Under the pieces are notes generated by a model. It was not told the DNA's origin and searched no databases. It worked only from the letters and a program-made list of their open reading frames with translations. DNA of 6,859 nucleotides from Gp6-AA40 sp050742535. GTDB taxonomy: Bacteria; Acidobacteriota; Vicinamibacteria; Vicinamibacterales; UBA2999. The position numbers and the translations under genes are program-made. The stretch is from contig JBOGIQ010000329.1 in NCBI GenBank assembly GCA_050742535.1, positions 1 through 6,859 on the forward strand, read 5' to 3'. Shown in pieces: positions 1-6,200 of this stretch. Numbering within the stretch: position 1 is the stretch's first letter; each line of letters opens with the position of its first letter.

Positions 1-126
1 CAGTTTGATGAGGCGCAGCGAGTGTCCACCGACATCGAAGAAGTTGGCATCGACCGCGACCCGCGGCAGCCCAAGGACGTCGCACCACACCGCGGCGATC
101 TGGCGCTCGATCGCCGACCGCGGAGG
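1..126 (-). other. PCP domain of gene 2 (cut by window edge)
   Basis: This is the carrier domain that receives the predicted leucine. The first helix (SAIERQIAAVWCDVLGLPR) and the core motif DANFFDVGGHSLRLIKL are visible. The predicted phosphopantetheine serine is residue 1061. The last two helices lie outside the window, so the domain is incomplete here but shows no sign of damage. Confidence 0.93.
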
Positions 127-3100
127 CGCAGCAGCGGCGGCTGCCGCAACGGACGGTTCGGGGAGCGCGGCGCGGTCGACCTTGCCGGTTCCCGTTACCG
201 GCAGTGCGTCGAGCACGACGATCGCAGACGGGACGAGGTATCCAGGCAGGCGCGCCTGGAGTGTCGTGCGCGCCGTCGATGGATCCACTCTGGCACCCGG
301 TTCCGCGACGACGTAGCCGACGAGCCGGGGATCGTCGGCCGGACCGCGCACCGTGGCCACGGCGGACGCCACACCCGGAAGGGCCCGCAGCGCCGCCTCG
401 GCTTCACCGAGCTCGATGCGAACGCCGCGAATCTTCACCTGGTGATCCCGTCGGCCGACGAAATCAAGCTCGCCGTCAGCGACCCAGCGGACCAGGTCGC
501 CGGTGCGATACATGCGCGCACCCGTCGGCCCCGCCGGATCGGGGAGAAACCGCGCTGCCGTCTCCCTGGCGCGACCCATGTACCCGCGAGCCAGGCTGGC
601 GCCCGCAACATACAGCTCGCCGACCACGCCGCGCGGCACGGCGCGCAATCGATCGTCCAGCACGTACGTACGCACGTTGTCGATCGGGCGGCCGATGGTC
701 GGCGGACCAGCGGCCGTCGGCGCGGCAACGCCGCTGGTCGACACAACCGTGTTCTCCGTAGGACCGTAGTTGTTGACAAGCGCGAAGGACGAGCCCGGCG
801 GCTGCAGACGCACCAGGCGATCACCACCAGTCAACAGCCAGCGGAGACGCAGCCCGGCCGGTGTGGGCTCCTGGAGTATGGCGTCCGCGAGCGGCGTTGG
901 CAGGAACGTGATCGTGATTGCCGCATCGCGCAGCCACGCGTACAGATCACGCGGTGACGCACGCAGCGCGTCGTCCGCCACGTAAACACACGCACCAGCG
1001 ACGAGGCTGGGCCACAGCTCCCAGACACTCGCATCGAAGCCGACGTTCGCCACGAGCGTGGCCCGGTCCTCGGACGTGATTCCGAAACGGCGTACGTGCC
1101 ACTGAACAAGGTTGTTCAGGCCGTTGTGCGTGACGGCGACGCCCTTCGGCATGCCTGTCGAGCCTGAGGTGTAGATAACGTAGGCGAGCTGTTCTCCGTC
1201 GATGGCCACGTCCGGGACAGCGTTCGGCCACGCGTCGGTAACGGCATCGGCCGCGTTCAGCGCGACAACACGATCAGCCCACCCTCGGGCCCTTGCTTCG
1301 AGCGAGGCGGTCGTCAGCACGAGCGAAATCCCGGCGTCCGTCGCAATCTGCGCAAGCCGGCCGTCCGGATACGACGAATCCAGCGGCACATAGGCGCCGC
1401 CGGCACGAAGCACGGCGAGCGCGGCGACGACGTATTCGATCGAGCGGTCGAGCAGCACGCCCACCCGCACGTCGCGCCCGACGCGCTGGCCGCGCAGCAG
1501 GTGCGCGAGACGATTCGCCCGCGTCTCCAGTTCGCCGTACGAAAGGCGCGCCCCGCCAGACCACACGGCGATCGCCTCTGGACTCGCCGCCGCACGCAGT
1601 GAGATCGACTGCGGAACCGTCCCCGCGGGAATCGGCGTCGCCGCTCCACACGCCCACCCGTCAAGCGCAGCCTGTTCCGTCGAGTCGGCGAGACTCAGCT
1701 CCTCCACGGTCTGCGTCGGGTTGTCCACCAACTGGTCGAGCAGGCGTACGTAGTGGGCCGCAAGTCGGTCGACCGTTTCGGCGTCGAACAAGTCGCTGCT
1801 GTACTCGACCAGGCCTGCCAGCCCGCGACCGCCCGACGTCATCGACACGGTCAGGTCGCACCTGGACGTCGCGACCGGGAGCGCCACCGCTGAAATGTCC
1901 AGCGACGGAAGCTCACATCGGACCGTCGCCGCCGGCTGCATCGCAAACATCACCTGATACAACGGGTTTGGGCCGGCATCCCGCGACGGGCGAAGTTCCT
2001 CCACGAGTTTTTCGACGGGAACGTCCTGGTGCTCGAAGGCCTCGAGGCATGACTGGCGAAGGTCGCGCACCAGTTCGGCGACGGTCATATCCGGCCGCAG
2101 CGGCGTGCGCAGCGCGAGTCCGTTCACGAAGAATCCGATGAGCGGCTCAACTTCGGGACGCTCGCGTCCCGCGAAACCCGAGCCGACCACGATGTCGCGC
2201 TGTCCCGTGTACTGAAACAGCAGCGCCTTGAAGCCGGCGAGCAGGACGATGAACAACGTGGCGTCGTGACTCTGTGCGAGCACCTCCAGCTTCCGCGCGG
2301 TCGCGTCGGATACATGGAAGGTGCGCACGGCGCCGGCGGCGGTGCGGACCGATGCGCGCGGATGATCGGTCGGCAGTTCCAGCACCGGCAGCGGCGGCGC
2401 GAGCTTCCGGCGCCAGTAGTCGAGGTGCCGCTCGAGCTCGGGCCCTTCGGCGACGCTGCGCTGCCATGCCGCGAAATCTGCGTACTGGACCGGCAGCTCG
2501 GGCAAGTCGAGATTCGCTCCCGTCGTCGCCGATGCGTACGCGGCCGCCAGCTCGCGGGTGAAGATCCCGAGCGACCAGCCATCGCACACGATGTGATGGA
2601 ACGAGAGGAGCAGCACATGGTCACTCGCAGCCAGTCGTACCAGGCGCGTTCGGAACAACGGCCCGGAACCGAGGTCGAACGTCTGCCGCGTCCACTCGGT
2701 CTTGAAATCCTCGAACGCCCCAAGCCGTGTCGCCTCTTCCAGCGACGAAAGGTCCACCACCTCCAACGGCACGTCGATCGGCGCTGCCACGTGCTGCACT
2801 GGCTCGCCTTCCTCCAGACGAAACGTCGTCCTGAGGATCTCGTGCCGCCGGCGCACGGTATCGAGAGCCTGTCCGAGTGCGTGAACGTCGAGCGAGCCAC
2901 GAAGACGGAGCCCGCCGTTCAGGTTGTAGACCGGTTCGGACGGGGCGATCTGATGAAGGAACCACATCCGCCGTTGCGCGAAGCTGGCCGGCATCGGGCC
3001 GCCCCGCGGCACGCGGGCAATGCCCCCTCCGGGTCCTGGCCCGCGCAGACAGGCGATGAGCTCGGCCTTCTGCGCTTTGATGGCGACCCGCAGTTCGTCG

Positions 3101-3201
3101 GCGACGACACCGGGCGGTGCGTCGAATCGCAGCTGATCGCCGTCGACGCTCAATCGCACGTCGAGATCGCGAAGCCGCGCGAGCAGTTTCGCAACCGTCA
3201 C
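1..3201 (-). CDS. Nonribosomal peptide synthetase, 3'-truncated: TubC_N docking-C-A(Leu)-PCP
   Basis: This is an NRPS elongation subunit that accepts a chain from gene 1 and adds one residue, predicted to be leucine. I read all 1067 codons from the GTG at 3201 to base 1 and found no stop or frameshift; the gene continues beyond the window. Domains are an N-terminal docking domain (1-53), C (68-505), A (528-1015) and PCP (1026-1067, cut). Between docking and C domain lies a Gly/Pro linker, GPGPGGG (54-60). All C and A core motifs are intact and the PCP serine is at 1061. The four-base overlap with gene 1 and the docking domain place it immediately downstream in the same assembly line. What follows the PCP (another module, thioesterase or reductase) is not visible, so the length and final product cannot be stated. 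Confidence 0.96.
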   Translation of the reverse strand, partial: MTVAKLLARLRDLDVRLSVDGDQLRFDAPPGVVADELRVAIKAQKAELIACLRGPGPGGGIARVPRGGPMPASFAQRRMWFLHQIAPSEPVYNLNGGLRLRGSLDVHALGQALDTVRRRHEILRTTFRLEEGEPVQHVAAPIDVPLEVVDLSSLEEATRLGAFEDFKTEWTRQTFDLGSGPLFRTRLVRLAASDHVLLLSFHHIVCDGWSLGIFTRELAAAYASATTGANLDLPELPVQYADFAAWQRSVAEGPELERHLDYWRRKLAPPLPVLELPTDHPRASVRTAAGAVRTFHVSDATARKLEVLAQSHDATLFIVLLAGFKALLFQYTGQRDIVVGSGFAGRERPEVEPLIGFFVNGLALRTPLRPDMTVAELVRDLRQSCLEAFEHQDVPVEKLVEELRPSRDAGPNPLYQVMFAMQPAATVRCELPSLDISAVALPVATSRCDLTVSMTSGGRGLAGLVEYSSDLFDAETVDRLAAHYVRLLDQLVDNPTQTVEELSLADSTEQAALDGWACGAATPIPAGTVPQSISLRAAASPEAIAVWSGGARLSYGELETRANRLAHLLRGQRVGRDVRVGVLLDRSIEYVVAALAVLRAGGAYVPLDSSYPDGRLAQIATDAGISLVLTTASLEARARGWADRVVALNAADAVTDAWPNAVPDVAIDGEQLAYVIYTSGSTGMPKGVAVTHNGLNNLVQWHVRRFGITSEDRATLVANVGFDASVWELWPSLVAGACVYVADDALRASPRDLYAWLRDAAITITFLPTPLADAILQEPTPAGLRLRWLLTGGDRLVRLQPPGSSFALVNNYGPTENTVVSTSGVAAPTAAGPPTIGRPIDNVRTYVLDDRLRAVPRGVVGELYVAGASLARGYMGRARETAARFLPDPAGPTGARMYRTGDLVRWVADGELDFVGRRDHQVKIRGVRIELGEAEAALRALPGVASAVATVRGPADDPRLVGYVVAEPGARVDPSTARTTLQARLPGYLVPSAIVVLDALPVTGTGKVDRAALPEPSVAAAAAAAPPRSAIERQIAAVWCDVLGLPRVAVDANFFDVGGHSLRLIKL
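157..1620 (-). other. Adenylation (A) domain of gene 2, predicted leucine
   Basis: This domain activates the amino acid of this module. Motifs are A1 LSYGELETRANRLAH (553-567), A2 LRAGGAYVPLD (598-608), A3 YTSGSTGMPKG (677-687), A4 FDASVWE (722-728), A5 NNYGPTENTVV (810-820), A6 GELYVAG (861-867), A7 YRTGDL (898-903), A8 GRRDHQVKIRG (916-926) and A10 TGTGKVDR with K1007. Aligned to GrsA PheA, the pocket residues are D723, A724, W727, F766, L790, G792, N811, V819, V820 and K1007. The resulting code DAWFLGNVVK is the textbook leucine code, so leucine is a confident prediction. A run of seven alanines (1019-1025) in the linker after A10 leads to the PCP. Confidence 0.93.
1687..3000 (-). other. 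Condensation (C) domain of gene 2
   Basis: This domain joins the chain from the last PCP of gene 1 to the predicted leucine. Motifs are C1 SFAQRRMWFLHQ (73-84), C2 RHEILRTTF (119-127), C3 HHIVCDGWS (202-210) with catalytic H203, C4 YADFAAWQ (240-247), YTGQRDIVVGS (331-341), C5 IGFFVNGLALR (355-365), HQDVPVEKLV (391-400) and NPLYQVMF (412-419). The HHxxxDG motif is complete. Form and context suggest an LCL-type domain accepting an L-configured donor, because no epimerisation domain lies at the end of gene 1. The subtype is an inference that needs a phylogenetic placement. Confidence 0.95.
3043..3201 (-). other. TubC_N-type N-terminal docking domain
   Basis: The first 53 residues of gene 2 fit the small alpha-beta docking domain first described in TubC of tubulysin biosynthesis. 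They show an opening helix (VAKLLARLRDL), a hairpin with the hallmark VRLSVDGDQLRFDAPPG (15-31), and a closing helix (ADELRVAIKAQKAELIACLR) carrying the typical K-x-E-L near its end. In this family the hairpin binds the C-terminal tail of the upstream synthetase and sets subunit order. Here that partner would be gene 1, which ends four bases after this gene begins. Recognition is by motif; the pairing is inferred from gene order. Confidence 0.88.
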
Positions 3202-3220
3202 AGCACGCCCTCTTCCCGCT
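3198..3220 (-). promoter_or_regulatory. GTGA stop/start overlap with Shine-Dalgarno-like site
   Basis: The GTG start of gene 2 (3199-3201) overlaps the TGA stop of gene 1 (3198-3200), making GTGA. A purine-rich GGGAAGAGGG lies at 3208-3217 inside the end of gene 1, six bases before the GTG. This position suits ribosome binding. The gene 2 frame has a TGA at 3271-3273 and no ATG, GTG or TTG between it and 3201. The GTG is therefore the first available standard start, and it places the docking domain exactly at the N-terminus. The layout implies translational coupling, which would keep the two subunits in similar amounts. Confidence 0.85.
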
Positions 3221-6200
3221 CGGCACCCGCTGGCTGGCGGTCTCGTGGGCGCGCCATCCAGAGCAGGTCCTCAAGCCGTTCCGCCAGGCCGGAAACCGTC
3301 GGACACTCGAAGAGCGTGCGTATCGGGATCTCCACTCCCCATTCGCGCCGTACGCGTGACACCACCTGCACGGCCGACAGCGAGTGGCCTCCGATCGAGA
3401 AGAAGTTGTCGGCAATCCCAACCCGTTCGACCTCCAGGATCTCCGACCAGAGTGCGGCGAGCCTGTGCTCGACATCGGTGCGCGGCGGCAGATACCCGCC
3501 GCCGGACCCCGCGCCAGTCGGTTCGGGCAGCGCCGCGCGATCGACTTTTCCGCTGGGCGTCAGCGGCAGCGTCTCGAGTTGCTCGACGATTGAAGGCACC
3601 ATGTAATCGGGGACGCGCCGCGCCATATGGGCACGAAGCTGTTCCGCCGAGACGTGGTGCCCGTCCCGCGCGACCACGTACGCCACGAGCTGTCTGGACT
3701 TGCCGGCCGTCTCGGGGACGGCCACCGCGGCATGGAGGACGCTGCGGTGCTCGGTGAGCACCGCTTCGATTTCTCCCGGTTCGACCCGGTACCCGCGCAG
3801 CTTTACCTGATGATCCGTGCGTCCGAGAAACTCGATGCTGCCGTCATGGCGCCGACGCGCCAGGTCACCAGACCGATACAGCCGTCCGCCTTTCGCGGAC
3901 GGCGACGGATCGGGAACGAATCGCTCCGCGGTCAGACGTGGCTTGTCGAGATACCCGCGCGCCAGACATTCGCCGGCGATGAACAGCTCACCCGGGACGC
4001 CGATTGGCACCGATCCACCACGCCCGTCGAGCAGGTGCACCTGCGTGTTGGGCAACGGGCAGCCGATGGAGGGCGACGACGGCCACGGGCTGGTGCGCTC
4101 GTCGAGCATCGACGCCGTAACCACGTGCGATTCGGTCGGCCCGTACTGGTTGAAGAGCGTGCAGTCGCCCAGTGCCCTGAAGAACCGTGCGACGGCGGGC
4201 GTGATCTCCAGCCGCTCGCCGGCCGCGTTCACCTCGCGCAGGGCGCGCGGATAGATACGCCACGTCTCCGCAACATCGGCGAGCTGGTGCAGCGCGGCGG
4301 GCGTGATGTAGAGACGCTCGATCGCGTGCCGGTCCAGAAATCGGAGCAGGGCCACGAAGTCGCGGCGCAACGCCTCCTCGATCAGCACCACCGTGCCGCC
4401 GGCGAACCAGGTGGAGAACATCTCGAGGAATGACGGATCGAAGCTCAAGGGGGCGTACTGCAGCGTGCGCCCGGCAGCCCGCTGCTGCGATGCGCCCAGC
4501 TGCCACTCGGCCAGGTTGACCAGCGCCCGGTGCGGCATGGCCACCCCTTTCGGACGCCCTGTGGAGCCGGACGTGTAGAGCACATACGCGAGGTGATGGG
4601 GGCCGCAGGTCCGGGCGAGATCGTGATCGTCGTGGCGTGCGATGACGTCCCAATCACGATCGATGCACAGGACGGTCGGCGGCGCAGCCGCCAGGGCACG
4701 CTTCGTCGCGCGCCGCCGCCGGCGCCCCTTGGGGCTGAGCAGCGGAAGCAGGTGCTCGTGCATCACCACGACCTTGGCCCCGCTGTCGCCGAGCATGTAC
4801 TGCAGCCGATCGGCCGGGTACGACGGGTCGAGCGGCACATAGGCGGCGCCCGCCTTCAGCGCGCCCAGCACGCACACGGCCAACGCGATCGACCGGTCCA
4901 CGCAGATCGCGGCGCGATCGTCCGGTCTGACTCCGTACTCCTTCAGACAACGCGCCAGCTGATTCGCCTTGGCGTTGAGCTCTTCGTACGTCAACTGCAG
5001 GCCATGGAATTCGACCGCCACGTGATCGGGCGTCCGCGCGACCTGCTCCTCGAACCATTCGATGATGGTGAGTTCCCGGCGCAGTGGCGCCGCGGTGGCG
5101 TTCCACGCCTGAATCTGCGTGCGCTCGTCCGCGGGAATCAACGTCAGTTCGGCGACCGGCCGCTCGGGCTCCTCGACGACGCTCTGCAACAGACGCGTGA
5201 AATGACTCGCGAAGCGCGCGATCGTCGCGGCATCGAACAGATCCGTGCTGTAGTAAATCGCGCCGATCAATCCCTCGGCGCTCTCGCCGATATGGAACTC
5301 CATATCGAGGCGGACGCTGCGCCCTTCCACCTCGATCGGTTTCATCGTCAGTCCTCGCAGCGCGGCGGCGTCGGGAGCTGCGTGCTGCAGCGTGAACAGC
5401 GTCTGGAAGAGCGGGTTGCGATCGAGGTGGCGCTCCGGCTGCACGGCATCCACGACGAGTTCGAAAGGCACATCCTGGTTGGCGAACGCATCGACCGTGA
5501 CGTCGCGTACGGCGCGCAGTAAATCCGGAAACGCGCCGTTGGGGTCGACGCGGGTCCGCAGCGCGAGGCTGTTCGAGAAGAAGCCGATCAGCGGCTCGAG
5601 CTCGGGGTGCGGTCGATAGGCAATTGGTGTCCCGACAACGATGTCCGACTGGCCCGTGTAGCGGAACAGCAGCGCCTTGAAGAGGGCGAGCATCGTCGCA
5701 AAGAGCGTGGCTCCCTCGCGTCGCGCCAGCGCCTTGATTCCATCGCTCAGCGGACCCGGGATCGTGAACGGGTGATGCGCGCCGTTGTAGGTCGGTGCTG
5801 CCGGCCGCGGACGATCTCGCGGTAACTCCAGCGTTGGAGTGTCCGCGAGCTGGGCGACCCAGTAGTCGAGCTGCCGTCGACGCTCCGGTCCGGTAAGCCA
5901 CTTCCGCTGCCAGACGGCGAAATCAGAGTAATGCAGGGCAACCGGAGGCAGCTCCGGCGCCCGACCGTCGCAGAACGCGTCGTACAGGGTCGCCAGTTCG
6001 CGAACGAGGAGTCGCAGCGACCATGCGTCGCAGACGACGTGATGCAGGTTCAGGAGCAGTGCGTGCTCGGTGTCGTCGAGCCGAACAAGGCACGCGCGCA
6101 TCAGCGGCCCGCGGCGGAGATCGAACGGCGCGAGCGCGTCGGCACGAGCGAGCGCCTCGAGCTCGCTCTGGCGCCGGACCGAATCCAGCGCGCGCAAGTC

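Noticed and set aside
121..150. GC-rich repeat-like run encoding seven alanines
   Set aside because: It is a typical low-complexity linker between A and PCP domains, not a repeat element.
661..675. Short palindromic cgtacgtacg run as an operator or recombination site
   Set aside because: It is within the A-domain coding sequence (residues VRTYV) and short palindromes are expected by chance in GC-rich DNA.
1..3201. Possible frameshift or pseudogene status of gene 2
   Set aside because: Translation of every codon gives an uninterrupted protein with all C, A and PCP core motifs in the right order and spacing.
2621..3475. A 284-codon minus-strand frame spanning the gene 1/gene 2 junction
   Set aside because: It is out of frame with both NRPS genes and its translation has no domain features. 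The overlapping correct frames contain the PCP, docking and C-domain motifs.
2266..3606. A 446-codon open frame on the plus strand, and similar long plus-strand frames at 22-957, 3627-4433 and 4530-5522
   Set aside because: They run antisense to well-conserved C, A and PCP domain sequence, their translations are rich in Arg without recognisable domains, and such long shadow frames are expected opposite GC-rich coding DNA.
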